Positions 1 through 9,900 of a DNA stretch of 64,000 nucleotides are shown in pieces. The translations under genes were made by a program, and so were the position numbers. The DNA is from Algibacter sp. L3A6 (GTDB taxonomy: Bacteria > Bacteroidota > Bacteroidia > Flavobacteriales > Flavobacteriaceae). The notes under the pieces are model-generated. The model was not told the DNA's origin, ran no database searches, and saw only the letters and a program-made list of their open reading frames with translations. Each line of letters opens with the position of its first letter. Position 1 is the first letter of the stretch. Location: NCBI RefSeq assembly GCF_009796825.1, contig NZ_CP047030.1, forward strand, positions 1,401,501 through 1,465,500. The letters are read 5' to 3'.

Positions 1-856
1 GCTTTCTTATTTTCTTCGGAAACTTCTTTATTGAAGTTAATGTTAAATCTTTGTAATAACACTCAGCAGCTTCTGATTGGATTTGGATTTGCCCTTTGTT
101 TAAAATTTCACCTTTATCATTCTTTGCATTTTCTACAACCATAACCACATGGCCATTTACAACATGTACTGCATTATTTCCTAATACATAAATCTCTAAA
201 AGATTCCACTCGCCATGAGGCGCATCGTGCTCTGATCCCGCATTAATATATCCGTTTGCCTCAAAATACGCATCGGAATTTGGATTATATTTTTTAGACT
301 CACCTCTAACCACAGCTGTAGGCTTACCCCTTTTAGGACTCGCAGTTCCGCCACCTAAAGGAATAAAATCTCCTAAATCTGTTTCTTGTACTTGATATTC
401 TAGAGATGTTTTCCAGGTCTTCCAAAAAGCCCCTTGTTCGCCATAACAATGGTAAAGAATACCACTATCGCGTTTTGCATCTAATCTTGGCTCCCATTTT
501 TTATCACCCCATTTAAACAAGGTACTTAAATGATAATTTTCGTAGTCTTTTTTAGTGTTTATTCCACCTAAAATTTCACCACTAATATGTAATATTAATT
601 CTCCGTTTTCTTCATTCACAGTAAAAACATCTTTAATATCGTTGTTTAAACCTAAAGCGGTACCGTTATGCACATTATCAGATTGATATGTACCTTCTGG
701 CAAATCGGTAACAGTGGCATGTGGAACTCCTATCCATTTTTCAAACTGACTTAAATCCTTATCCAGTAAATGAATGGTTTTTGAGCTTTTTTGAGCTGCT
801 ACAGTTAAACTTGTTAAAATTAAAAATAGGGAAATGTACTTGAATTTAGAATGCAT
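1..856 (-). CDS. Secreted DUF1080 (3-keto-disaccharide hydrolase-like) protein, 3' end outside window
   Basis: The minus-strand reading frame opens with ATG at 856-854 and stays open to base 1, giving at least 285 residues. The first 22 residues (MHSKFKYISLFLILTSLTVA then AQ) form a signal peptide. The body has the jelly-roll signature of DUF1080: GDKKWEPRLDAKRDSG, GAFWKTWKTSLEYQVQE and the C-terminal GQIQIQSEAAECYYKDL strand, so only a few residues are probably missing beyond base 1. Family members are periplasmic or outer-surface proteins linked to carbohydrate use, some acting as 3-keto-disaccharide hydrolases; the substrate here cannot be told. A TATATTTG box lies at 885-878, about 20 bases before the ATG. 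Nothing upstream suggests an operon with the feo genes, which are read in the same direction but separated by their own end. Confidence 0.8.
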   Translation of the reverse strand, partial: MHSKFKYISLFLILTSLTVAAQKSSKTIHLLDKDLSQFEKWIGVPHATVTDLPEGTYQSDNVHNGTALGLNNDIKDVFTVNEENGELILHISGEILGGINTKKDYENYHLSTLFKWGDKKWEPRLDAKRDSGILYHCYGEQGAFWKTWKTSLEYQVQETDLGDFIPLGGGTASPKRGKPTAVVRGESKKYNPNSDAYFEANGYINAGSEHDAPHGEWNLLEIYVLGNNAVHVVNGHVVMVVENAKNDKGEILNKGQIQIQSEAAECYYKDLTLTSIKKFPKKIRK

Positions 857-877
857 GGTTGGCTTATTTAGTTTAGC

Positions 878-885
878 CAAATATA
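878..885 (-). promoter_or_regulatory. Bacteroidota -7 promoter box for the DUF1080 gene
   Basis: On the minus strand this reads TATATTTG, a match to the Bacteroidota consensus TAnnTTTG. It lies 22 bases upstream of the ATG at 856. No clear -33 TTG is visible, so the assignment rests on the -7 box and spacing. Confidence 0.55.
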
Positions 886-930
886 GATATATTCTTAAAA
901 AGTAAGTAATATTTACTCTATGAATCTGTT

Positions 931-1068
931 TTAGTGACAGCCGCAACCATCATCTCCACCGCAGGCCTTTTTAGCACTTGGTTTCTTTACAAAGTATTTT
1001 TTAACCAAAGACCAAACTGCAAAAGCTACGGCTGCAAAAACGAGTATATTTTGAATTATAGTGTTCAT
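931..1068 (-). CDS. FeoB-associated Cys-rich membrane protein (45 aa)
   Basis: A short minus-strand frame from ATG 1068-1066 to TAA 933-931 encodes 45 residues. It has one N-terminal transmembrane helix (NIILVFAAVAFAV-like stretch, residues 4-20), a lysine-rich linker, and a Cys/His tail ending ACGGDDGCGCH. This is the pattern of the FeoB_associated family, small proteins encoded just after feoB and thought to bind iron or assist the ferrous iron channel at the inner membrane. It starts 14 bases after the feoB stop, so it is the third gene of the feoA-feoB operon. It is too short to be found by length-filtered gene calling. Confidence 0.85.
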   Translation of the reverse strand: MNTIIQNILVFAAVAFAVWSLVKKYFVKKPSAKKACGGDDGCGCH

Positions 1069-1081
1069 TTTCTTTTAATTT

Positions 1082-3182
1082 TTATTTCAATAATTGAAAA
1101 GCAATTAAAGCTGTAATATAAGCAATTGCCGTCATGATTATTAATTGCCAAACTGGCCATTTCCAGCTATTAGTTTCTCTTTTCACTACAGCTAACGTAC
1201 TCATGCATTGCATTGCAAAAGCGTAAAACAAAAGCAGAGAAATTCCTGATGCCAACGTAAACAACGGCCCTCCTAAAACAGGATTAACCTCTTTGGCCAT
1301 TCTATTCTTAATAGTGTCCTCATCATCATTACCAACACTATAAATAGTAGCTAATGTTCCAACAAAAACCTCACGAGCAGCAAAACTACTTACAATAGCA
1401 ATACCAATTTTCCAATCGTATCCCAAAGGTCTAATAGCAGGTTCAATAGCATGTCCAGCAATACCAATAAAAGAATGCTCTAATTTATGCGATGCTATTT
1501 TTTGTTGTAATTCATCGTCAGATAAATTATTAGCAACGTTTTCAGTTTTAATAATTTCTTCCGCATTATTAAAATTATCGCCTGGCCCATAAGACGCCAA
1601 GAACCAAAGCACAATAGAAATCGCTAAAATAATTTTACCAGCACCAAATACAAAAGACTTCGTTTTTTCGATAACCGTAAGCGCAACATTTTTAAAAAGC
1701 GGCAACTTATAGTTAGGCATTTCTACCACAAAAAAGGTTTTACTTTTTATTTTAAGAATCTTATTTAAAATATATGCTGAAACTACTGCAGAAACAAAAC
1801 CGAGTAAATACAACAACATTAACGTTAATGCTTGATAGCCTAAACCTAAAAACCGACCTTCTGGAATAACCAACGAAATAATAATTAAATACACTGGTAA
1901 TCGAGCCGAACAGGTTGTAAACGGCGTAACCAAAATGGTAATCAATCGTTCTTTCCAACTTTCTATATTTCGGGTAGCCATAATAGCAGGGATAGCGCAG
2001 GCTGTACCAGAAATAAGCGGTACAACACTTTTTCCGCTAAGGCCAAAACGCTTCATAATGTTATCCATCAAGAATACCACACGGCTCATATATCCACTTT
2101 CTTCTAAAACAGAAATAAAGAGGAACAAAAAGGCAATTTGTGGAATAAAAATTACAATTCCGCCAAGACCAGAAATAATACCTTCGGCTAATAAATTAGT
2201 AAAAGCACCAGGTGGCAATGTGGTTTTTACCCACTCGCTTAACGATGCAAAAGCTCCGTCTATTAAGTCCATTGGCACACTAGACCAATCGTAAATTGCT
2301 TGAAAAATAGTAAGTAGAATAAAAAAGAAAATAACATAACCCCAAACTTTGTGAGTTAGAATTCTATCGAGCTTAGATCGTAGATCTTTAGCTTGAGTAA
2401 CATCTATAGTTTTTCCTTTTTTAAGAACATTGTTTATAAACTGATACCTCTTTATGGTTTCACGCTGCTGTAAACGCTTTAAATCGCCACTGGTTTTAGT
2501 TTTAAAACTTGCTATGGCATCAATTTCATTTCTATCGGTTTTTCCGAAGTTAACATCTTGAGTAATTACTAGCCAAAGTTTATAAATAAGTTGATTAGGA
2601 AATGCCTTTCTTAGCGCATCGAAATAAGGTTTATCAATTTCCGAAGGATCTAAACACGGTGTTACCGATAGATCACGATAATTAGTAATAAGTTCTTTTA
2701 ACCTATCTATTCCTATTTTTTTACGTGTACTTATTAATGCAATTTTAGTTTGAAGTTGTTTTTCTAAATAATCAATATCCAACGAAATACCTTTATATTT
2801 CATCCTGTCGGACATGTTTATCACTAGAATTGTCGGAATTTCTAAATCCTTAATTTGAGTAAAAATTAAAAGATTTCGTTTTAAATTCTCTACATCACTA
2901 ACAACAACGGCAACATCTGGATAATCTTTATCATTTTTATTTAAAAGCAATTCGATAACCACACTTTCATCTAGCGACGACGCATTTAAACTATAAGTTC
3001 CGGGTAAATCAATAATATGCGCCTTTACACCACGTGGCAACTTACAAACACCCTTCTTTCTTCTCCACCGTAATACCCGGGTAGTTTCCAACTTTTTGGT
3101 TTAATCCTGTTAAAGCATTAAAAACCGAAGTTTTACCCGTATTTGGATTCCCTATTAAGGCGACGTTTATTTGCTTACTCAT
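1082..3182 (-). pseudogene. feoB: feoB, ferrous iron transporter B, interrupted by a single-base frameshift
   Basis: FeoB is the inner-membrane GTP-dependent Fe(II) permease. The gene opens at ATG 3182-3180, overlapping the feoA stop by 8 bases (ATGAGTAA). The first frame gives GTPase motif G1 (GNPNTGKT, residues 11-18) and G2 (NYPGITVE, 33-40), then stops at 3042 after 46 residues. The rest continues in another frame: an ORF from 3091 to 1082 carries DLPG (G3), VINMSD (G4), and the two Gate repeats with eight or so membrane helices. Removing one base of the CCC run at 3051-3053 (GGG on the coding strand) restores ...VEKKEGVCKLPRG... as one 700-residue protein, the normal family length. Either the strain carries a broken feoB, the base call is wrong, or the ribosome corrects it; the sequence alone cannot decide. 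Confidence 0.85.
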
Positions 3183-3411
3183 GCGTTATTTTTTCAATTA
3201 AAATATGCGAAGCCGTTTCTTTTCTAATCGCAACATGCGACCCATTTATATTTAAATACATAGGATCCTGAAAAGGAGCAAACTGAATTAACTCGACAAA
3301 ATTCCCTGGCAAACATCCCATTTCTAATAATTTTAGTGGAATATTTTTAGATGAAACATCGGTAATAACACCGCGTTCGCCTCGTTTTAGATGTGCTATA
3401 GTGTATTGCAA
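3175..3411 (-). CDS. feoA: FeoA family ferrous iron transport protein
   Basis: 78 residues with the SH3-like FeoA fold: a short N-terminal helix, LKRGERGVITDV, LLEMGCLPGNFVELI and the closing AIRKETASHILIE strand. FeoA is a small cytoplasmic protein that assists the FeoB iron(II) channel. It is the first gene of the operon; its TAA overlaps the feoB ATG by eight bases, implying translational coupling. The promoter (TACTTTTG at 3445-3438) and a candidate iron-responsive operator (3414-3436) lie directly upstream. Confidence 0.92.
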   Translation of the reverse strand: MQYTIAHLKRGERGVITDVSSKNIPLKLLEMGCLPGNFVELIQFAPFQDPMYLNINGSHVAIRKETASHILIEKITHE

Positions 3412-3413
3412 GC

Positions 3414-3436
3414 TTATTTAGATTGATTTTAAAGAA
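3414..3436. promoter_or_regulatory. Candidate iron-responsive (Fur-like) operator before feoA
   Basis: A 23-base motif beginning TTATTTAGA and ending TTTAAAGAA, which is an imperfect palindrome. It matches at 19 of 23 positions a motif on the minus strand at 34936-34914 in front of the heme receptor gene. It lies just downstream of the feoA -7 box, where a repressor would block transcription. The name Fur is an inference from the iron-uptake genes it flanks. Confidence 0.5.
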
Positions 3437-3437
3437 G

Positions 3438-3445
3438 CAAAAGTA
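3438..3445 (-). promoter_or_regulatory. -7 promoter box of the feoAB operon
   Basis: Reads TACTTTTG on the minus strand (consensus TAnnTTTG), 27 bases before the feoA ATG at 3411. It abuts the candidate iron operator at 3414-3436. Confidence 0.55.
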
Positions 3446-3555
3446 ATGTAAATGTTTAGAAGTTAAAAAGTTTATCGAAAATAGTTTGAGGATTTTAAGT
3501 CGTAATTACAATGCCCAGCTTTCAGTTTAGCAACCATTTAGTTTGCCAGTAACCC

Positions 3556-4224
3556 TTATTTTTCTTCTTTTAAAATTGAAATATCTTTTAACAACCTATC
3601 AATCTCTTCCTCATTGGTACCATCATAAAAACCTCTAATTTGTCGCTTTTTATCAATAAGCATAAAATTCTCAGTATGCACCATATCATAAGGCCCGCCA
3701 TATTCAGCATCTTTTACAGCGAGATAACTTTTTCTGGCCAACGTGTAGATTTCTTTTTTATCGCCTGTTACTAAATTCCACTTTTTATCGTTTACACCTT
3801 TTTTTTCAGCATAACGTTTTAATTGCGCTACGGTATCAATTTCTGGCGTTACGGAGTGAGATAGTAACATCACCTCATCATCATTTATAATTTCCTTTTG
3901 AATTTTCACCATATGATCCGTCATAATCGGGCAGATGGTTTGGCAAGTAGTAAAAAAAAAATCGGCAACGTATATTTTATTTTTGTAATCGTTTTGCGTG
4001 ATGGTTTTACCATTTTGATTCAACAAAGCAAAATCGCCTATTTTATGATATTTTTTTTGATATTGAAGTGTGCTATCCACCAATTCGGCACTTACCGATG
4101 CGGGCTGATAAATTGGTAATGGCTGATATACATTTAAAGTATTGTAAATTAACGATACAATAACCACGGAAATAACACCAAAAACAATGAAGAAAATCTT
4201 GTATTCTTTAAAAATAGAACCCAT
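3556..4224 (-). CDS. SCO1/SenC family copper chaperone
   Basis: 222 residues with one N-terminal membrane anchor (about residues 9-29) and a thioredoxin-like periplasmic domain. The copper-binding CxxxC motif is TTCQTICP (Cys94, Cys98) and the conserved histidine is in DMVHTENF (His183). SCO proteins deliver copper to the CuA centre of cytochrome c oxidase or act as thiol reductases. The gene is a single unit, separated from feoA by 144 bases and divergent from rseP. Confidence 0.9.
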   Translation of the reverse strand: MGSIFKEYKIFFIVFGVISVVIVSLIYNTLNVYQPLPIYQPASVSAELVDSTLQYQKKYHKIGDFALLNQNGKTITQNDYKNKIYVADFFFTTCQTICPIMTDHMVKIQKEIINDDEVMLLSHSVTPEIDTVAQLKRYAEKKGVNDKKWNLVTGDKKEIYTLARKSYLAVKDAEYGGPYDMVHTENFMLIDKKRQIRGFYDGTNEEEIDRLLKDISILKEEK

Positions 4225-4347
4225 TATCTATAAATTTTAGACAAAAATACGAGATAATTTAGATAAGCCCCTTGTGATTGAACCCTAAATTCCTGTTAAA
4301 ACCAATGCCTTTGTTTGATTGTCTTTTTTAAAGTTGGTTTAAAAGCT

Positions 4348-4355
4348 TACTTTTG
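4348..4355 (+). promoter_or_regulatory. -7 promoter box of rseP
   Basis: TACTTTTG, 30 bases before ATG 4386. Its position inside the possible TTG-initiated extension at 4353 argues that the extension is not translated. Confidence 0.55.
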
Positions 4356-4385
4356 TGCGATTATAAAAATTTGACTGAAAAATAT

Positions 4386-5732
4386 ATGGAGTTTGTTATT
4401 AAAATATCGCAGTTTTTGCTAAGTCTTTCGTTGTTAATTGTTTTACACGAATTAGGGCATTTTATCCCTGCAAAACTTTTTAAAACGCGAGTAGAAAAAT
4501 TTTACTTATTTTTTGATGTAAAGTTTTCTTTATTCAAGAAAAAAATTGGCGATACTGTTTACGGAATTGGCTGGTTACCACTTGGTGGCTATGTTAAAAT
4601 TTCGGGTATGATAGACGAAAGTATGGATACCGAACAAATGGCTAAAGAACCGCAACCATGGGAATTTCGCTCTAAACCGGCTTGGCAACGTTTAATTATT
4701 ATGCTAGGTGGTGTTACAGTAAACTTTGTTTTAGCTGTAGTAATCTACATTGGTATGAGTTATTTTTATGGTGATAAAATTTTACCAGTTCAAAATATTC
4801 AAGATGGTTTATTAGTACAAAGTAGTGTTGCTAACAATGCTGGACTTTTAACAGGAGATAATGTTATTGCCGTAGATGGCACCAAGATCGACGATTATTC
4901 TCAAATTTCTGAAAAAGTACTTTTTGGAAAAGAAATTACTATTGAGCGCAACGGACAAGAAAAAACGATAACTTTTCCAGAAGATTTTTTAGCACAACTT
5001 ATAGATTCTAAAGAAAAAGGATTCATTAATTTAAGAATGCCTTTTGTTGTTGTTGAAGTGCCAGACACATCGGCTAATAAAAGTAGCGGACTTAAAAAAG
5101 GAGATATTGTTGTTGGTTTAAATGATTACAAAACCAAATATGTTGATCAAGTTACTACTGGTTTAGATAAATTTAAAGGACAACAAGTTTCGGCAACTAT
5201 ACTTAGAGATAATAAAGAAACAACCTTACCATTAAATATTAGTAGCGATGGTAAACTAGGCTTAGTTTACGCGCCACAATCTACCTATGCAACATTAGAG
5301 GCATTAGATTATTATAAATTTCAAACTAAAGAATATAGCTTTTTAGAAGCGATTCCTGTTGGTTTAGAAAAAACTGGAGATAAAATATCCTCTTACATTA
5401 CACAGTTTAAAGCTATTTTTACACCAAGCACAGGCGCATACAAAGGCGTAGGTGGTTTTAAAGCTATTTACGATATATTTCCTAGCTTTTGGAGCTGGCA
5501 AGTATTCTGGGGCATTACAGCGTTTTTATCTATTATGTTAGGTGTTTTAAACTTATTACCTATTCCTGCACTAGATGGTGGACACGTTATGTTTTTACTA
5601 TACGAAATGATCTCTGGAAGAAAGCCTGGAGACAAATTTATGGAGTACGCACAAATGGTTGGATTCTTCCTTTTAATAGCATTAGTGCTGTTTGCAAATG
5701 GTAATGATATCTACAAAGCGATATTTGATTAA
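4386..5732 (+). CDS. rseP: RIP metalloprotease RseP (site-2 protease)
   Basis: Site-2 family (M50B) intramembrane zinc protease that cuts membrane-bound anti-sigma factors and leftover signal peptides. The start ATG at 4386 gives 448 residues; a longer frame from TTG 4353 exists but overlaps the -7 box. The zinc motif HELGH is at residues 21-25 in the first helix and the third ligand motif LDGG is near residue 397, inside the C-terminal membrane region. Two PDZ domains lie between (roughly residues 120-300). It stands alone, with the tRNA-Asn gene 82 bases downstream. In this phylum it would be a candidate partner of ECF sigma/anti-sigma pairs such as the one at 49015. Confidence 0.93.
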   Translation: MEFVIKISQFLLSLSLLIVLHELGHFIPAKLFKTRVEKFYLFFDVKFSLFKKKIGDTVYGIGWLPLGGYVKISGMIDESMDTEQMAKEPQPWEFRSKPAWQRLIIMLGGVTVNFVLAVVIYIGMSYFYGDKILPVQNIQDGLLVQSSVANNAGLLTGDNVIAVDGTKIDDYSQISEKVLFGKEITIERNGQEKTITFPEDFLAQLIDSKEKGFINLRMPFVVVEVPDTSANKSSGLKKGDIVVGLNDYKTKYVDQVTTGLDKFKGQQVSATILRDNKETTLPLNISSDGKLGLVYAPQSTYATLEALDYYKFQTKEYSFLEAIPVGLEKTGDKISSYITQFKAIFTPSTGAYKGVGGFKAIYDIFPSFWSWQVFWGITAFLSIMLGVLNLLPIPALDGGHVMFLLYEMISGRKPGDKFMEYAQMVGFFLLIALVLFANGNDIYKAIFD

Positions 5733-5813
5733 ATTTTTAAAAAAAAATTTAAAAAATGTTTGCGGCATTTAAATAAAGTTCTATCTTTGCAACCGCTAAG
5801 CAAAATAGCACAG

Positions 5814-5887
5814 TCCTTCTTAGCTCAGTTGGTTAGAGCATCTGACTGTTAATCAGAGGGTCCTTGGTTCGAGCCCAAGAGAAGGAG
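5814..5887 (+). tRNA. tRNA-Asn (GTT)
   Basis: Complete cloverleaf: acceptor TCCTTCT/AGAAGGA, D arm with AGCTCAGTTGG, anticodon stem CTGAC/ATCAG region with anticodon GTT at 5848-5850, T arm CTTGG-TTCGAGC-CCAAG, discriminator G. CCA is not encoded. Its 3' half plus the terminator is duplicated at 16493-16566, marking it as the integration site of a mobile element that rebuilt the tRNA on entry. Confidence 0.96.
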
Positions 5888-5933
5888 CAAAATTAAGTCT
5901 AACAGAAATGTTAGACTTTTTTGTTTTTAATAG
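5860..5933 (+). repeat. attL-type direct repeat (left end of the 10.7 kb element)
   Basis: 74 bases identical to 16493-16566. It comprises the last 28 bases of tRNA-Asn and the following terminator. Identity ends sharply on both sides. Confidence 0.92.
5895..5924 (+). terminator. Terminator downstream of tRNA-Asn
   Basis: Perfect 10-bp stem AAGTCTAACA/TGTTAGACTT with a GAAA tetraloop, followed by six T. The same structure is present in the second repeat copy near 16528. Confidence 0.85.
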
Positions 5934-6022
5934 TTTCCTGTAAACATCTACACTTACTGCATTTCTGTATTTTATTCTACAAATCAAATAGCCTTGTTTA
6001 TTAAACGAAAAGGCATACAATT

Positions 6023-6055
6023 AGGTGTACCATTATTTCTTCGAGGTGTACCATT
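6023..6055 (+). repeat. Paired AGGTGTACCATT repeats before the integrase
   Basis: AGGTGTACCATT occurs at 6023-6034 and 6044-6055, start to start 21 bases (two helical turns), 18 bases before the integrase ATG. The position between attL and the integrase fits arm-type recombinase sites or an integrase autoregulatory operator; which one is inference. Confidence 0.6.
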
Positions 6056-6073
6056 TAAACATTCATATAAAAC

Positions 6074-6712
6074 ATGAAATTAAACATACTTTATTTATTA
6101 TATAAATCTAAAACAAACTCTAAAGGATTGTGCCCTATCCGATGCAGAATTACCTATTCTAAAAAAAGAAAAGAGTTCTCTACAGGGCAATTTGTAAATC
6201 CTAAAAATTGGAACAGCAAACAACAACTAGTGAAACCACTAGAGCCCGAAGCGGACCACATAAATTCACAACTAAGCCTTATTAAGACAAAAATTAATAA
6301 GGCTTTTTTATTGCTTCAAATTAAAGAAGAAAATTTCACTGTTAATGATGTTTACAGCTTTTACAAGGGTGAAAAAACATCCAAGCCATTATCAATTCCA
6401 TTGCTGCCTAATGCGTTAGAAATTTTAGAGCAATATAAAGAGGGAGGTGACTATGTGTTTACTAGAATAAGTAATCAACGGTATAATTCCTATTTAAAAG
6501 AGATTGCGAATATTGTTGGTATAAACAAGAATCTAACGACACATATTGCTAGAAAAACATTTGCCAGTACGGTATTACTATATAATGACGTGCCAATGGA
6601 AATTGTTAGTGAACTGTTAGGGCATTCTAGTATGAAAATTACGCAAGATAGCTACGGTAAAGTAGTACAGAAGAAAGTGAGTTTGGCAATGGAAAGATTA
6701 AAAGGAAGTTAA
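6074..6712 (+). CDS. Tyrosine integrase with internal deletion
   Basis: 212 residues, about half the 400 usual in Bacteroidota. Residues 1-100 are the N-terminal arm-binding domain of this phylum (KLNILYLLYKSK..., KEFSTGQFVNPKNWN). At residue 100-103 the protein jumps straight to the late catalytic segment KTSKPLSIPLLPNALEI. The core-binding SAM-like domain and the first half of the catalytic domain, including the first catalytic Arg, are absent. The C-terminal catalytic residues remain: His157, Arg160 (HIARKTF), His184 (LLGHSS) and Tyr194 (DSYGKV). The reading frame is preserved across the junction. Without the first Arg it should not recombine DNA, though it could still bind arm sites. Confidence 0.85.
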   Translation: MKLNILYLLYKSKTNSKGLCPIRCRITYSKKRKEFSTGQFVNPKNWNSKQQLVKPLEPEADHINSQLSLIKTKINKAFLLLQIKEENFTVNDVYSFYKGEKTSKPLSIPLLPNALEILEQYKEGGDYVFTRISNQRYNSYLKEIANIVGINKNLTTHIARKTFASTVLLYNDVPMEIVSELLGHSSMKITQDSYGKVVQKKVSLAMERLKGS

Positions 6713-6790
6713 CGGCTTCCCTTTTAATTACATCGTAAATATTAATATTTAAAAATATAATCAAAACCCACATTTTTTATAAATTTTCTC

Positions 6791-6798
6791 TACATTTG
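6791..6798 (+). promoter_or_regulatory. -7 promoter box for the LRR surface protein
   Basis: TACATTTG, 134 bases before ATG 6932, implying a long leader. The leader includes a small ACGG-TATT-CCGT hairpin near 6820. The 219-base gap between integrase and LRR gene holds nothing else I can identify. Confidence 0.45.
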
Positions 6799-6931
6799 CC
6801 CCATAGCAAATACGGTATTCCGTTAAAATCTCTTCCTACAGATTAATAGTATTATATGTTTATGTATAAGGTGTTTTAGTATAAAACATTTTTAATACAT
6901 CTGCATTTTTTTTAATCCATACTAATTAATT

Positions 6932-9900
6932 ATGAAGAAAAATTACATTACCCTCAGCTTATTATTTTCATTTATCTTTTCGGCTACATTAGCACAAACA
7001 GTAAGTATTCCAGACCCTAATTTTGAACAAGCTCTTATCGATTTAGGTATTGATTCAGATGGAATTATTAATCAAAGTATTTTACACTCAGATGCACAGT
7101 CTGTTCGCTCCTTAGATGTTTCTAATAAAAACATCAGCGATTTAACGGGGCTCGGAGATTTTTTCAACTTAACATATTTAGATTGTTCTAATAACTCCAT
7201 TTCAAATTTCCCTTTTACTAGCTTAACGCAACCAGATCTCAGGACCTTAATTATTCACTCTAATTTGATTGAATCTTTAACCTTACACGAGTACAGTAAA
7301 CTTAACATTATTGATGTTAGCCAAAATCCAAATTTAACTTACTTAAACGCTAATAGCAGCAACCGCCCTTCATCCTTAAATGCAAGCTACAATCCTGCAC
7401 TTAAAACTATAATATGTAACAATAGTGGATTAGGAGATATTAATATAAATGGATGCTTTGCTTTAGAAGAATTGAACTTAGCGAGTAACCATTTAACTAC
7501 TATTGATTTATCAAATCAAACAAAATTAAAAACATTAAATATTAGTGATAATAAATTTGAGTCTTTTGAAACTCATAACGAACAACTTAATAATATAAAT
7601 ATTTCAGGAAATCCACTCAAAAACTTAACCCTTAGTAATACTAACTTATCAAGCCTGACTTTCGAAGTATTCCTAGAACTAACAAATTTAGATATAAACC
7701 ATAATAATAATCTAACTTGGATCGGAATATCAGACAATATTAATCTAGCAAGTTTAGAAATAAGTGAAAATAGTAATTTAAAAACTGTAAACATTGTCAA
7801 CGCCGAAAAACTATCCACAATAGACCTGAGCTCCAATGTCAGTCTAACAAATTTATACATTTTTCAAACCCCAATTACAAGCATAGACGTGAGTAATAAT
7901 CTACTTTTAACCTTGCTAGAATGTAGTGAATGTGAACTAACTAGTTTAGATCTCAGCAAAAATATTAACTTGAAAGACATTAGATTAAATCAAAATAATA
8001 TTACAAACCTAAATTTAACTCAAAACCCAAATGTTGAGCTTTTAGACGTTAGAGACAATCAACTTACCTCTCTAGATTTAAGAAATGGTAACAACGCAAT
8101 ATTTACAAGTTTCACTGCCCTTAATAACCCCTTACTAAACTGCATTTTTGTAGATGATTACACTGCTGCAAATGCTGGGCAAACGACATATACTAATTGG
8201 AATAAAGATGATATCGCCAAGTACAGAAATCAGTCTTGTAATTTTGATATAGAGCTTTCAACAAATCAAACATCTCTTTTAGAAAATGGCGAACAAGCAA
8301 TAATTACCGCTACTCTTAATGAAGTAAACCCAAATGAAGATGTTATTGCACATCTTACGGTTTCAGGCTCTGCTGCAGCTACCAACTTTACTTTAAGTTC
8401 AAATACCATAATTATACCCTCAGGTCAACTTACGGCTTCAACAACCTTAACTGCAAATGAAGACGACATGGATTCTAATAAAACTGTAATTATTGATGTA
8501 GAATCTGTCGAAAATGCAGATGAATTAACAACCCAACAATTAACATTCACTATAAACCATATAAATAGCTCTCCTACGGATATTAGTTTATCTAACCCAA
8601 CAATAGATGAAAATTCTATAATTGGTACTGAAATAGGCTTATTTACGACTATAGATGTAGATGACGAAGATTTATTTACATACACTTTAGTTGCAGGAGA
8701 TGGAGATCATGATAATGGCAGCTTTACAATAACCGATAATCAACTTTTAGCTGGTGAAGTGTTTGATTATGAAACAGAAAACAGTTATTCAATTAGAGTT
8801 CAAACTGATGATGGTAACGGAGAAGTGTTTAGCAAATCATTTATTATCTCTATTAACGACTTAAACTTCCTAAAAATTAAAGATTCTAACGCTTCTTTAA
8901 GATATAAAAATGATATTATTTTAAATTTAGAAAGTACAGAAATTATCAAAGGCTTTCAGTTTGATGTAACATTCCCAAATGGGTTTGTTTTTAACCCATC
9001 AGATTTAACGAATAGTGGTCTACCTGAAAATTTTCAGATATCAAGTTCTAATGTTGGTGGCAACACATATAGAGTTATTGCTTTTTCATTAAGTAATGAA
9101 ACAATTGCACCAGGATTAACACCAATAATTACACTACCTACATTCATTAATATAAGCACCCCTCCTGGCGAATACTCAATACCTGTATTTAATGTCAACA
9201 TGTCAGACGTTAATAATCAAGATATTGCTTCACTTTCTCCAATAGATGGGGTTGTAACAGTATATGAGTACCCTAGAGGTGATGCTAATGGAGATAATAA
9301 GGTGAATGTTTTGGATATTTTAGATACTATTGACTATATTTTCGGCAACCCTCCTTCTATTTTTAATTTTGAATTAGTGGACATTAATTCTGATGACACT
9401 ATAAATGTATTGGATGTTCTTGGAATTCAAGATATAATATTAAACCCAATAGCAACTACTTCTGACAACGCAGGAAAAACAACAGCTTCTAAAAAAACAG
9501 CAGCCGGAGAAAATTATTTAAATATTACTAACGATAACTTTGCTCCAGGCGCTAATGAGACCATAGAGATAAATTTGATAAATCAAGATGTTGTAAAAGG
9601 TTTGGAATTTGATTTTGTACTACCTGAAGGATTCACATTTAACCCAGCAGATATTACCGGAACCTCAAGGCTTGATGGACTAATTATTAATGCTAGAGAA
9701 ATTAGTCAAAACACTTATAAAATTCTAATCTTTTCATTTTCATCTTCAACGGTAGCAGCTGGAACAGAAGCTATTTTAAGTTTACCCGTATTTATAGAAA
9801 ATAACATAAAAGCTGATATATATCCAATAGAATTAACGAGTGTTATAATTTCAGACACAAATAATACGAACATATCAACACAAGCCCCAGATACTGGTAA

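Noticed and set aside
934..1116. Plus-strand 60-aa frame over the FeoB-associated gene
   Set aside because: It is antisense to the Cys-rich 45-aa gene, has no family features and no promoter.
3042..3060. Programmed frameshift in feoB
   Set aside because: No slippery heptamer with a following structure is evident and FeoB is not known for recoding; a plain indel or base error is simpler.
4353..4385. TTG start for a longer RseP
   Set aside because: It overlaps the -7 box and adds residues not seen before the first RseP helix.
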